This document shows, piece after piece, positions 1-11,959 of a DNA stretch of 64,000 bases. This stretch comes from Patiria pectinifera (lineage: Eukaryota > Echinodermata > Asteroidea > Valvatida > Asterinidae), in NCBI GenBank assembly GCA_029964075.1, contig CM057135.1:15712863-15776862 (forward strand). Reading direction: 5' to 3'. Position 1 is the stretch's first letter; every line of letters starts with the position of its first letter. A program made the position numbers and the translations under genes. Under the pieces are notes generated by a model. It did no database searches. It had not been told where the DNA came from and saw nothing but the letters and a program-made list of their open reading frames with translations.

Positions 1-417
1 GAGACCGTGGCTGGTGATCTACAAAGGACAAGTTGCCGTCTTTCTTTATAGGCATCATGAATACCTTTGTAACATCGCGGTTCACTTGATTTATATTTTG
101 ACCACCATCACTGACCACGGTTTACAATTTTTCTTATGTCGTGGTTTACTTTTTTTTCAATGACGCAGTTCCTTTTTTGGCGTTTTGGAAATAATAATCA
201 CTGCGGAAATGTGTCCTTTTTAGAACATCATAATACGTGTACGTGACCAAAATGCGCGTCAACTCTTGATGCAGTGCGCGCTGTATATACGCGTAGATTG
301 TTCGTATTATACGCGCCCATCTTCGTGAGACCGGGGGTGAATTGGTCAATATAAAAAGTCTACTGTGTGACTAGTGTATGGATATCCGCTATCCAGTCTT
401 TATATAAAGATCAGTGC
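1..417. mobile_element. Right part of a non-autonomous DNA element (family shared with 19312-19772)
   Basis: This stretch matches 19380-19772 over its length with scattered substitutions. It includes the shared words GGTGATCTACAAAGGACAAG and GACCAAAATGCGCGTCAACT and ends in CTATCCAGTCTTTATA(T)A.AGATCAGTG. In the 19-kb copy that end is an inverted repeat of the element's left end, so this is the right-hand portion of a terminal-inverted-repeat element cut by the window edge. There is no coding capacity. Confidence 0.75.
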
Positions 418-885
418 ACTGTACCCAAGTTTCATCAAAATCACTGAAAGCATGTAGAAGTTATACACTTTTTTTCAAAAGCTTAACCGAAACTTTATCA
501 TGCATATGGTCATATGGAAATACAGTGAAACTATTTTATCCCACAAATCTTTTAATACAATACACAAAAACTGTTAATACAATACTCCTGCATCCAGCCA
601 GTTTGTACCAACCTTGACCATCACCGCTATTCCTCCAACCAGCCAGTGTGCATCAACCTTGAATAGCTCAGCTGGTCCTTCATCCAGCCAGGGAGCACCT
701 ACCCTGTTCATCCAGCCAGTGTGCACCAACCTTGACCATCTCAGCTAAATTGAAATTGGGAACAGATAACAAAAGTCAATCTCCACAACAGGCTAAGAAA
801 AATTTACAATACAAGCAACAAACATGAAAAATTAACAAAATTTACCTGACTTGAAGCTTTGCATGGCAGATGAGATAAATTATAA
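418..885. repeat. Spacer with imperfect tandem repeats (CATCCAGCCAG-type)
   Basis: Between about 590 and 752 the phrase CATCCAGCCAGTGTGCACCA recurs three to four times in degraded form, each time followed by a variant of ACCTTGACCATC, which gives a loose 50-65-bp periodicity. The rest of the interval is AT-rich and I see no gene in it. Confidence 0.5.
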
Positions 886-1040
886 GTTTGCAGGTAACTA
901 AACACCATGTGGAAAGATATCTCTTCTTGGAAGAAGTGTGGTTCTGAAAAGAACCGGTTGGTTAAGAGTAGAACTCGACGTTTTGGACAGTGTGCTCTGT
1001 CCTCCTGAGGAACATGGTGTTACCCGCAAACTTAATAATT
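877..1040 (-). other. Inverted-end element carrying a histone-type 3' stem-loop and downstream-element-like motif
   Basis: The outer ends are inverted repeats (AGTTTGCAGGTAAC near 885-898, GTTACCCGCAAACT near 1019-1032, with AACACCATGT/ACATGGTGTT inside). On the minus strand positions 955-940 read GGTTCTTTTCAGAACC, which fits the animal histone mRNA stem-loop pattern (six-base stem, TTTC loop). About twelve bases downstream lies CCAAGAAGAGA, similar to the purine-rich histone downstream element bound by U7 snRNA. I find no histone coding end upstream, so this may be a short repeat that captured a histone 3' end, or a coincidental hairpin. Confidence 0.5.
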
Positions 1041-1225
1041 AAAAATTTAACTAGTAATTCTCCACACACAAAAAACCCCACAGGGTTTACAAAATACAAG
1101 TGGTGGATCAAGAGAAGCTAAATGTATGGTAAGGAGCAAAAAAAGGATACATCATGCTGGCAGATGTTGTTAGCAGGCTTAGTGGTAGAAGGGGGCTAGC
1201 AAAACTCCAGGGCCTCTCCACTTAC

Positions 1226-1377
1226 CAACCACAAACCAGTACTCAATTCCTTTCCCTGTACACTGCGGAGACTGTGACGACCACTTCCTCTTTTCATGAC
1301 GGTTGAATTTGGTGTTGTCCTCAACACAATAGAAGGTGTCCCTTGACAGGACTTGCTGTTGCTGCAGGATGTTGTTG
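1226..1377 (-). CDS. Candidate internal exon of an unidentified minus-strand gene
   Basis: On the minus strand an open stretch is bounded by CCACCTTCACAG (acceptor) and GGTTG|GTAAGTGG (strong donor). The translation has an ordinary globular composition, including DTFYCVEDNTKFNRHEKRKW and then CTGKGIEYWFVV, and is not low complexity. I do not recognise the family. No flanking exon of compatible phase was found in the window, and the region lies just upstream of the plus-strand integrase gene. It could be a chance open frame. Confidence 0.3.
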
Positions 1378-1910
1378 CTGTGAAGGTGGTACAAGTTTGC
1401 CTTCAAATTACTATGACAATTTTAAAGCACATTTTCACAGTCAGCTAACAACATACCAACGTGACCAAATATAAGGATGTGAAGCTAATCAAACAGTGTT
1501 CTTCCACAAATCAACTTCTAAATCCATTGCACGAAGGTCTTGCATGAATTTTAGATTGTGCATTGGTCTGACGTTACCGTTTTCTTAAGATTTTTCTTTT
1601 GACTGTCCACATTTTATGAAGAACGTTTGTGTCGGACGAGATTTCTAGCCCCAACCTGAAGGATACTTTTCAGAGTTTTATAATAATGCGAAATCTGCAA
1701 TACAATGTATATCAGTCAACAACTTTGCTGTGACTTCTGTGCCCCAATGCAAAAACAGTAGGGCACCACTTTTTCGGCAAGCTAAATAACAGAAACCGGA
1801 GACTTTTTTTTGACATAAATAACTTCACTGGACTGTAATAACATGAAAACTACCATCCATACCAAGCTTCCTCAAATTAATCATTCTTTTTAAGATCCTA
1901 CAATGTATAA

Positions 1911-2112
1911 GTGCGAGTTTGTTTATGGTGTAAATCGAGGACACACTCGTGCAACATCATCGGTGAATCGAGGACAGGAACCAAATCGCGGAAGACCTTG
2001 ATTAGAAAATGTGTACTAAACCAATGAGAGTTGTTGCGTAAAAGTAAGTACAAACAATGGAAAAAGGAAGAGGAACAAAAGAAAATCCTTGATTTACACC
2101 ACAAACAAACGT
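1911..2112. mobile_element. Short MITE with ~26-bp terminal inverted repeats
   Basis: The left end contains GTTTGTTTATGGTGTAAATC and the right end GATTTACACCACAAACAAAC. These are inverted copies with one mismatch, enclosing about 150 bp. A partial copy in the opposite orientation lies at 4371-4460. There is no coding content. Confidence 0.7.
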
Positions 2113-2226
2113 GGGTGTTAATGTGTCTGTGTCTCATTATCAGTTGAATGTATGGCCTGCAAAGTGAGTATACTTCTCCTTAAGTAAAGTGACCTAACAT
2201 TTTCTTTCATATTTTTTTGTATCCAG

Positions 2227-5200
2227 GTTAAATCTTGTGAAAAATGCCAACACTTTGAAAAAATAACGACCGTGGCTCCACAACTGCACCCTATAAAGAC
2301 AGCTGGGCCATGGGATACACTTGGGATTGACCTCATGGGGCCTTTCCCCATGACAACACAGAAAAACAGGTGATTGTATCCTCCTACAATAATCTTTCAA
2401 ACCTCAGTTGCCATTACCCCGGTATGTCTTCAAGTCAGTTTAATATTGAACTACAATTTATTACAACTTTGTGTCACTGTTATTCAAATTTCAGGTATGT
2501 CTGTTCAATGACAGACCTGTTTTCCAAGTTTGTCTATGCCACACCACTGGCAAACAAAACAGCAACTACAGTTGCAAAGGCAATACTCAATATGTTCTAC
2601 CTGTACGGCCCCCCACGAAGGATCATCACCGACCAGGGGAGAGAATTTGTGAATGAGGTAATTTGCAATGTTTCAATTAATTTGAATTTATGTCACTTAA
2701 TACACCTGAAGAATTTTTTTTTCCCCGTTAGTCTGAGGAAATGATATAGTGCAGAGAAAATTTTCAAAATCATTTCAGTTCACTACTTTATGAGAAAACA
2801 CCTTCTTAGGGGGCAATGAACTTGTGAACACGTTCACCAGTTTCAGTGTTTCATAGTACATGGTATTGATTTCAGAGACAATTTTTTTTCAATCATGCAT
2901 ACAGATAAACGACATCTTATACGAGGGCTTTGGAGTAAGACACTCTGTTACATCTGCTTATCCTCCCCAGACAAATGGGCAAGATGAAAGGACAAACCAA
3001 ACCCTCAAACGAGGACTGGCGAAATATACCAACAGGTAAATCTCAACTTTTCTTTCAACTGTCATCTCCCTTGCTTTCAGCAGGCTTGATACGTGGGACA
3101 TGTAGATGCTGGAAAACCAAGAAAACCAATCATGTTCTTGAAGTCTGGTTTCCTGGCCCACTTTAAGATGAAACAGAGTAATTTGTAGACTTTGGGGAAT
3201 CGTAAGGTCAGAGAATCAGTCCGGCAGGCTTGTACCCCTTCACAGGTGTGTAATCAATTGCAAAGGAAAGGTGGAATAACTAAAAACATGTATTCTCCCA
3301 ACGCTGGTCATCTAACCAGCATTAGAGAAATACAATTTCTTCTTGAAAATGTTAGCACCTCAGGGGCCACGATTTTACAGGATGCTTTAGGCTATCATTC
3401 CCTAACTATCCAGTAAGGTATTTAGCGATTATTTGATATTTCGATTATTGATGTTTGCAAATGTTGTATCTTCCCAAATGACTTTAAATGTTATTCCCCA
3501 GACAAAATTTTGCCGTGAGGAGATGTAAATTCAATACTAGGTTTTGCCCTACACTGTAATATCAGATTTAACGCACCAGCCTACCCTGGCAAAGTCAGTA
3601 GTCAATTGGTATGACTTCCTATTTGTGTACTTGTTGTTCTAACAGTTACTTGGGACAAGTAACTGTGAAAATACTGTTTTAAAACGAAACATTGCTTCAT
3701 TTGAATACATGTATTTAAATTTTTGTTTTGTTTTCAAGTGAGCAAAATGACTGGGACAGCTACATTCAAGCCTTGGTGTTCTCAATAAACACGACAAAAC
3801 AATGCTCAACAGAGTTCACACCATATCAGGTAGGTTTTCTCACTGTTAGCAGGCAACAGCAACATTATCAGTTTCAAAATAACAAATCATCAAAACATTG
3901 AAGAAAATTTGGTCAGTAACCTTGGTATTGGATTGCAGAAGCTGCATGATCAAACTTATTAATGAGACTCACCGTATGATGAATTTTAGGTGATATGTTT
4001 CAAAGACAGACACACAAGACTGCTGAACTGAATTTGGAGCAGGAACCTGCTGTTGGAGAACCAAGCAGGGCATCCATTGAACAGTTTCTATCTGTGGAGT
4101 CAAAAATCAATGACAAGGTAATCAATATAACACCAGCTGGGCTGATCTTAAAGAATTTCCAAGTATCCATTTTACCCTGTTTTTGGTTGAACATTAACAA
4201 TCTGCACTTGGGCATGTGTTATCCTAAATTCATTCTACACTGGCACCTCTGCATCCTGTGCCAATCTCCATATTGGGTTCGTATCAGCATCTGTTCCCCT
4301 TTTTGGTCTTGCACAAATTAAACTTTTTTGCAACAGCTCTCATTGGTTTTGTACACATTTTCTAATCGAGGTCATCCTCGATATTTGGTTCCTGTCCTCA
4401 ATTCACCGATGATGTTGCACGTGTGTGTCCTCGATTTACACCATAAACAAACGCACACTTATTTTACTACCATATACTCATGAAGACCTAGCCTTGGTCA
4501 AGGCGTTTGTCGTTATTCGTCTAAACGCGATAAATGATCGGCAGCATATCATGTACTCATTACATGTAGCTCAATTTTGTTTGAAACGTTTAACTCACCC
4601 CATTTCTGCATGTTCTGTATCAGGTGAAAGCCAACATTGACGCTGCTCAGGCTAAACAAAAAAAGCAGTTCGAAACCAAAAAGAGTAGCACCCAATGCTT
4701 CAAGCCGAAGGTAGGAGATCAAGTCCTAAAGAAAAACATGAGAAAAGTTGGTAGAAAAGGTGGAAAACTTGAGATGGACTGGCTCGGGCCATACACAATC
4801 AAGGAGATGGGACCAAAAGGCCAGGTATGCCTAGAGAAGGATGGGTGTACACTAAAGGCAAAAGTAAACTACTGCCAGCTTAAGCCATTCTCACAAACCA
4901 CACCCATCACTGCCACTCCCTCATCTGGTCAGCAGGATGAATCACTGACCGCATCTACTACTTCCTCAAGCAAGCAGACACCCACCCGCACCATTTCAGT
5001 TGCCCCACCAGATCATCTCCTGGTCACTCCCTCATCTGGTCAGCAGCATGAATCACTAACCGCATCTGCTACTTCCTCAAGCAAGCAGACACTCACCCGC
5101 ACCATTTCAGTGGCCCCACCAAATCATCTCCTGGTCACTCCCTCATCTGGTCAGCAGCATGAATCACTGACCGCATCTGCTACTTCCTCAAGCAAGCAGA

Positions 5201-8200
5201 CACCCACCCGCACCATTTCAGTGGCCCCACCAGATCATCTCCTGGTCACTACCTCATCTGGTCAACATAATCAATCACTGACCGAACCAGTATCTGCTAC
5301 TTCTTCCTCAAGCAAGCAGACACCCATCCGCACCATTTCAGTTGCCCCACCAGATCATCTTCAACTGAAGCGCTGGCCACGTGGGGACGAGGAACTTCCC
5401 ACTGATGTAAAGGTAGCCTGGATTGGAAGCACAAAGCTGAATTTCTTGGACTTCGTGTTTTTGAAAACGGAAGACCTATTCCTCAGTTATAAGGTATGGC
5501 ATATATTTCTGTTCTTAACATTAAGAATTCAGTAATGAATGTCATACTTTTAGAATGTTTGCTCAAACTTGAGAAAAGTAATCCTGGTACATACCATTAT
5601 TTCGCTCTACCATTTTGGATTACCTTAAAAACAAACACAGTAAACAAACCATTGTTTTTGTTTTTGAGGAAATCCAAAACGGTTATCCAAAATAATGGTA
5701 TGTACAGGGATTTAAAGTATTTCTTATTTTGTTCTCTGCAAGCTCATTCAAGCATAAAGGCAAGAAATCAAAGCATCATTTGATGTTGAATTTTGTCAGT
5801 TTTGCTTTTTTTCGAAGTACATGTATGCACTGTCATGTTATATTCCGATGTGGTCATACCAGTATCAGGAATAACTATCACATGCCACTCCAATCCACGA
5901 GAACAACTGACCTAATGCCATAAATATGTATGATTACATACAGTATGTCTCAGAATCCACCATAATACACGTGTACATGTATTAACAGGGGTGAGTAAAA
6001 AAAACCAGAACACAAACCCCCACAAACACATTTCATATTGAAACAAAATATGTAGCACCAAACATAACAATGACTGGAACGATAATTTCATTAGCTACTT
6101 TTGGATGAAACAAATTGTGAAATTACTCTTGTATCCTTTCAAAAAATATCACCAGTACATGTATGACTAGCTCTTTAATCTATTCTTTGAAATTTTGGCC
6201 ACATAGATCATGGATGCTTACCTCCATATACTGATGGAAGGCGTGAACATCCAGTTGGAAAATACAGTGTTCATGCTGCCAAGTTACACTCCCATGCTGT
6301 GGAATGTGAAGCAAAAATACTGCCTCTTCAATGAGGTTAGTGTTTCTGATAAATTGTATTTTTCATGCAATGCAGTGTATTCATGTCAGTTAAGAAAAAT
6401 ATATGTACATGTACATGTATTATACCTTTCTGTTCTGTAAATATTACACTAACAACATCAAGCCAGTATTTTGTAATACTAACCAGACTTACCATTACTC
6501 CAATGATCTCTTGTGCTGACATTCTCAGGTTTGCTACAGTGCTTTCAAGTACTTGATGCTTCCATTTTGCATGGATGGAAGTCACTGGATGCTACTTGTA
6601 GCTGATGTTGAAGCCAGAAGTATCACCATATTCGATCCCATGGATACTGTAACTGCTGACAGATATTTGGCAGATTGGCAGTAAGTGTTAACTAATATAC
6701 ACATATATTGGCAATTACATCACTTGTGCACATCTTAACGTACGTATCCCGATGAGGGAGTGTGAGGGATACGAAGAGGGTCCTTTACGAGGGAGGCATA
6801 GATGATATTTGATTTATAACACACCTCTGTCCATGGCATAAAGATTTGCAAGCATGCTTTGCAAAAAAATAATTGTTCATCTGCAATAACATCAATACCT
6901 TATGCACGTTGGAAGTGCACAGGCGGAGAGGACATGTACGTGCATCAAAGTTCAAACCATGGCAGTTTATAGCAAAGCAGTGCATGTAGGTTTGTTTATA
7001 TGGGCTAAATTGTGTATGGGACAACGTTGTTGCCGTGTATGGATGTGTTGACTCCAGTTAGCTCCAAGCCATTTGATAAGCTTTAACGTCATACCGTACT
7101 TACCATTGTGGCTCATCCGGGTCAGCCACCCCAGGCCCTGCTCGTTGAGGTTAATGAGTGATGTCACATACATGTGTTGGTCTTTCCAAAAATTCAGACA
7201 ATTCTAGCCAGACTATCTTTGTAACAATCATCAGAACAGCAGTATATCTCAAAGTATGACTTGCGGTTTGAAAAGAGTATTTTGCTACTAGTTATGGCTG
7301 TTGCTACAGACAATGATTGAAGATGTTGATAATGGTTTATGTTTGAGCAATTGATTATCCCTGCTCTCCTGGCTGACCTGTCTGCCTTTACCCGAGTCAA
7401 TTCTGGTGAGCTACTCAAACACACTGTTTTAGACCAATGACATTACAGTATCCAAGCACACATCATACAGTATCCAAGAGTGCACACAATAATGAGTCAT
7501 GAATCAAATAAAAAAGAAAGCATAATACCGTACAAAAAAAAAGTTGCATAAAGGTCCCTGTACAAATAGTTACATGGAAAGCAAACACGGCTAACATGGG
7601 ATACAATTTACTGGTAATGTGAAAAGCCACCTCTTTGAATACCTTTTTTTCAGGAACTTTATGCAAATTCAGGCTGAATTACCTGGTTGGACGGCAACCT
7701 CAGCTGAATGTTCAAGTTCTCCTCAGGAAGACACTATCTGTGGGGCATTTGTACTGATGGTAAACTTACTGTTCTTACCTTTTACAAACTGAACATAAAA
7801 AGTGTTAAAATGGGTAAAGCTGGGTAGGCCTACACCAGGTTACGGGGGAGATTTTTCTTATTGCTAGGCAAATTCTTCTGTCTCTCCACCCCCCCCCCCC
7901 CCTCCTACCCCCAGTGATTCAGTCCCCACAAATGCAGTACACCTTGTACCTCATACATGTACAAACAAGTGTATGTCATCCCCACAACTACAATGTGTTT
8001 ACATGTCAGAGTCATGATGACAAATGGAATCGGACTCGGATTTGATCTTGCTGAATCGGATTTTGACTCGGACTTGGCCCAAATTACTGCTAATTAATCA
8101 TTTCTTTCAATAACATTTCAAAATATTTTGAAGATGATCCTCTCCTGAACAAGAGATACAGTCTGTGCGGCGCAGAAGAAACACATCTGAGTATGTGAAC

Positions 8201-9205
8201 GTGATCCTACCTGGCCTGAACAATTTGTGTTAAGAATTGTACTCCAAAATTCAGAAACAGTGGCGTCCAGAAATTGGGCACAAAACCGGCTGAACGCTCC
8301 GTAATGTAACATTGTGGACTTGAACAACTCTCGGAAAATCACAAGTTAACATTTACTTTTTGTCTTTCCTGAGTTTCCTGTCATACCCACCTGGATGTTT
8401 GTCATTAAATTGTCTTCTTCGGCCCAATTTTATAGTGTTCACTTAGCATTCTGAAACAAAATAGGAATATCATACTAAACTGAATTTACTGCTAACTATG
8501 TAAAGGGAAAGCAACCTCAAGATTTACGACCAGGAAATATTAAGAGCCTGATGCAATTTGACATTGTGAAAATTCAGGTAAAACCTGTACCCTCGCAAGG
8601 CGCTGAAGTCAAAAATCAAAGTGCACCACATAATGGGACTTCAAAAATGCATTTATGCATTTCCAGTTCATTAAATTTGAGAAAAGCTGTGAAAATGGAT
8701 ACATTATCACTGTGAGGTTTTAGCAGTTTTCCAATGTGACTCATGACTCGGACTTGACCTTTGCAACTGGTGACTCAGACTTCGGAAAGGTGAAACAGAT
8801 TCAGACTCAATCTCAATGTTTTGTGACTTGAATACAAGTCTGTTATAGGGAGAACGTACTGAAGTGTAATGTGATGTCACCGCATTTTCATTCTTGCAGT
8901 ATGCAGAGGCTATCCTGCATGGCGTTCCAGCCACCCCTATGAATAGCTCCCACGCCAAGCGGTACAGGTGGCTGGTCAATGATCGCTTGATAACCTACAT
9001 AAGGAAGGAGAAGAAGAAGGTGGTTGAAGTGGAAGGCAAGATGCCTCTTTGTAGAGGAGAACAAGACAGCCACTGGGTATTCTGCTACCTATGTGCAAGT
9101 GGAATGCACTCTAGCTGTGCAGGACTTGCATATACCACTAGTAGGCCTACGAAGCGGCGCAAATTTCAGTGCTTGGTGTGCCAACAAAAGAATAATTACA
9201 AGTAG
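2227..9205 (+). CDS. Ten-exon gene: retroviral-type integrase + C48/Ulp1-like protease + PHD-like finger (Ginger/GIN-like)
   Basis: Exons inferred from splice sites and phase: 2227-2369, 2495-2657, 2905-3035, 3739-3829, 3990-4117, 4624-5493, 6207-6335, 6529-6680, 7654-7759, 8900-9205 (stop TAG). In order the product (~740 aa visible) has the CxxC of an H2C2 finger (SCEKC), an integrase core with D (GIDLMGP), D (ITDQG) and E (NGQDERTN) and exactly 35 residues between the last two, a GPY/F module (WLGPYTI), a Ser/Thr repeat linker, a C48-type cysteine protease with His (DGSHWML), Asp (ITIFDPMD) and Cys (DTICGAF), and a PHD-like finger (FCYLC, MHSSCAG, CLVC). Integrase cuts and joins DNA; C48 enzymes cleave SUMO-like conjugates; PHD fingers read histone tails. 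A domesticated gene or a Ginger-type transposase are both possible. The 5' end (His pair, start codon) was not found; a 20-nt exon at 2144-2163 may precede. A 2-nt frame break lies near 3990-3995. Confidence 0.75.
4371..4460. mobile_element. Partial inverted copy of the 1911-2112 MITE inside an intron
   Basis: TTCCTGTCCTC.ATTCACCGATGATGTTGCACG and GTGTCCTCGATTTACACCAT repeat the left half of the 1911-2112 element in reverse orientation. It sits in the intron between the fifth and sixth exons of the integrase gene. Confidence 0.65.
4912..5365 (+). repeat. In-frame coding minisatellite, four ~38-residue repeats
   Basis: Within the large sixth exon of the integrase-protease gene a unit of roughly 114-125 bp is repeated four times in frame. 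Each unit encodes a variant of TPSSGQQHESLTAS, a Ser-rich stretch (SSSKQTPTRTISVAPP) and DHLLV. The last unit is longer (insertion of EPVSA) and the most diverged. The repeats link the integrase GPY/F module to the protease part. High similarity of the first three units suggests recent expansion by slippage or unequal exchange. Confidence 0.85.
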
Positions 9206-10100
9206 AGCACCCATACATGTGATTTCATATAGATTGTTGATTTTTTGGACCTTTAACTTTAAGCCATACCGGTATCTCACCAACACAATAAGGTAATTAC
9301 AAAATTCTTTTTGCAATAGATATGTAAGATCCATAGAGCTATATTAAATTACTGGAGCGCTAACTCCTCATTCTTGCGCGCGGTGAGGATTTGGAGCCAT
9401 CCTGGGCGCAGACATTTTGAATTCATGTGCACGTGTGTTTGTAGAACATATTGAAATTAGTTGCATTGAATTTTGAAAGTGTACTATAAGTAGAAGATAC
9501 ACAAACAACTTAAGCGCGTCAATCCATGGAAACAAGCCCTGCGACACATAACCATATGGTACGGTCTCGGTCCATACCGCACTCCGCGTATTGCGCTTTT
9601 CTAAGATGCGCGTGCCATTCAGTACAACAAACACGTAAGAAGGTAACCGCGTGTAATAGGATAACCGCTGACAAATTTGTGTACATACCGGTATGTACAG
9701 CGTGTGTGTGTGTTCCATCTAAAGTTACAAGTTTGCTTAAAGAAAAATTCATTATCAAGCTCACACTCAGACTACTTTACGATGGCACACTACATAATTA
9801 TGTGCTCCACTTGCACTCGTGGGATGAAAAATGGCCTATATCGACAGTCTACACAGTGTAGTTACTTACATGACAATAAATTATGAAATTTCTTAGTGAT
9901 GTTGCCAATAACATTAAATGAGGTAATTTTCTTGTTGCTTGCACAATGCATTATAATTTGTATTGGTCCGAAGATGTGCTTTCTGGAATATCAAGGTCAT
10001 GTGTACTTTACTTTGTACATGCAACTGGAAATGCTTATTTTAAACCAAAATATGTTTAGCAGTTAACTATGTCATTGAATTGATAATACCTTATACATGT
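9206..10100. other. Downstream spacer, no recognised gene
   Basis: This is the 3' flank of the integrase gene. Overlapping frames of 80-116 codons exist on both strands (9368-9861), but they read through GT-rich and CG-rich DNA, have no motifs and mirror each other. A CG-rich island-like patch lies at 9370-9680. Confidence 0.5.
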
Positions 10101-10798
10101 ATTATACTCAGACTCACATAAAGATAAGACACATGACAACTGATTTTTACATGTATGTGTATGAGCCACAGTCAAAAATTTTATTTCAATTATTGTGCCG
10201 GATGCCGAATTTCTGGCAACATGGGCAAAGCCGGACACTCAATAAAATTAGTGGGTACACCTGACCCAAGACCAAATGGGTATACCATACCCGCAAACAA
10301 GTGGGTACACCAGACCCAACCCAGCGGGTACACCGGACCCAGACCTGAGTTATCTAATAGACAAAATGGATAGATTAAATGCATTTGTGATTGAATAAAG
10401 TATACAATGTTTACAAGTCATTGCAGATGTGTTCCCACCACTGTTGAACATGTGGTCAGGAGCATAGCCTCTTGAAACATGTGAGCACTATGAGTACTGC
10501 AATTTAGATTGAATATTTTCAAAGATTAATGCAAATATATATATACTGTACAATTAAAATCCTCAATATTCGAAAGCCTATCCATGTTTTACAATGTTTT
10601 AAGGCAAAACAGGGGGTTTACTGGCTGTCTGCCTGGATAAAATGCCAAAGAAAGTCATGTAAAAATGGACGTGACACATGTACATGTAACCATTTAACAA
10701 AGGTGGAGCCTGGGGAGGTGGTGGGCGAAATTAATTGTTGAAAAGCTGATCCAATTTGTAAAAACCCTCCGCCTCCTCTGGATGACTGTGACAGAATG
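10101..10798. mobile_element. Internally deleted relative of the 26.55-32.26 kb Ngaro-like element
   Basis: The left end (TTATACTCAGACTCACATA, then a conserved region with GCCACAGTCAAAA and GCCGGACACTC) matches 26553-27140. The right end (CCCTCCGCCTCC, then GGATGACTGTGACAGAATG) matches 32225-32256. In between, only ~115 bp replace the ~5 kb of coding sequence of the long copy. It is best read as a non-autonomous deletion derivative. It contains a short GTGGGTACACC.GACCCA tandem array at 10250-10345. Confidence 0.7.
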
Positions 10799-10848
10799 AT
10801 CAAAACCCGATAATCCCGCCAAAAAATAGCGTCTTTACGCGCAACAAA

Positions 10849-10981
10849 CTTTCTAATTGGCCCTTGCACTTTCTCCTGTCTAATTTGCATTTGAGCGCGC
10901 TCAATTGTAAAAATAAACAGGTTCTAATTGGCTACAACTCTTTTTTGCCTAATTTGCATACCAGCGCGCGCATTTGCATGA
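10849..10981. promoter_or_regulatory. Duplicated CCAAT-octamer module (candidate promoter)
   Basis: A ~70-bp unit occurs twice in tandem: TTCTAATTGGC (inverted CCAAT) followed 25-30 bp later by TAATTTGCAT (octamer core ATTTGCAT) and then a GCGCGC patch. A third octamer (CATTTGCATG) closes the second unit. CCAAT plus octamer is typical of histone H2B and snRNA promoters. I see no obvious gene body beside it, so its target is unknown. Confidence 0.45.
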
Positions 10982-11924
10982 ACCAAAACATATGCAAAGG
11001 TTATGGGTCATGACACAAACCCGGTTGTTGTCCTGCATGCTCAGGGTCAAGGGTCAAATCGTTTAACTACCAGATGTACATGTACGTGATACCCGCGAAT
11101 AACTACTGTACATGCAGGACGCTGGCGGTAAGTGTTTGCTGAGTATAATGCCTTTTATCTACTATGTGATAAAAGGTGTTATTGTGAAACAACATTCCCA
11201 GAATAATATATTTCATTATTCTTACCATGACATTTCGGTTAGCAATGACAGAACAGACATGTGACATTGTGACAACATGAATACAATGTACATGAGGCAA
11301 TATTGTGGCAACCATATCAAGAATACATGAAAATATAATTCCAGTTCTTTACATATTGCATCATATTGGTCTGAAATTGTCACTTGACATACTTCAGGTA
11401 CATGTAGTATGCGACCCTTACTACCAATGTTACCAGAAGTGTTATTTTTATGGCTTAACGTTAACCCCAGAAGCCCTTTTGGCAAATAACCATCCTCACT
11501 TCTGCAAAATTCTCCAACTGCCTCCTAAAATTTGACATAGCCTCAGTCCTCCAAAATCATCCACTATTTCCTGCATTTGTTCATTGGATGGGACGATGCT
11601 TCCTGAATTCTCAGTGAGTTCTCAATCCTCGGCCTCCAACTAATACTGTTGTTAGTTTCCACTAAATGAGAATACCGGTATATGTCCTGTATGCAGATTT
11701 CAGGTGGATATCAGAACATGACACAACTCTGAATTGAAATCAAGATCCTTGAATATTGTTTCTTAGCATTTAATTACAAGCACATGTACAATAAGTATAT
11801 GTACCGGTAGGTAAAATTTCAACCAGATCTTTATATTTTTTGGAGCACTTTTGTTGCTTCAAACAGACAAAATACAAAATTGAGAGATGATTTACTCTAC
11901 AATTATGTATCAATATGATAGGGC

Positions 11925-11952
11925 TGATAATAATAATAATAATAATAATAAC
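11925..11952. repeat. (TAA)n microsatellite
   Basis: GATAATAATAATAATAATAATAACG: a short run of TAA units within AT-rich spacer. Confidence 0.9.
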
Positions 11953-11959
11953 GCTTACT

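Noticed and set aside
6967-7173. Minus-strand frame ending at a good donor (ATG|GTAAGTACGG)
   Set aside because: No convincing acceptor or partner exon; it lies within an intron of the plus-strand integrase gene.
9368-9861. Frames of 81-116 codons on both strands
   Set aside because: No motifs, overlapping antisense, no splice or start context.
10886-10981. Histone gene next to the CCAAT-octamer modules
   Set aside because: No histone fold peptide found in any frame within several kb, including near the stem-loop at 940-955.
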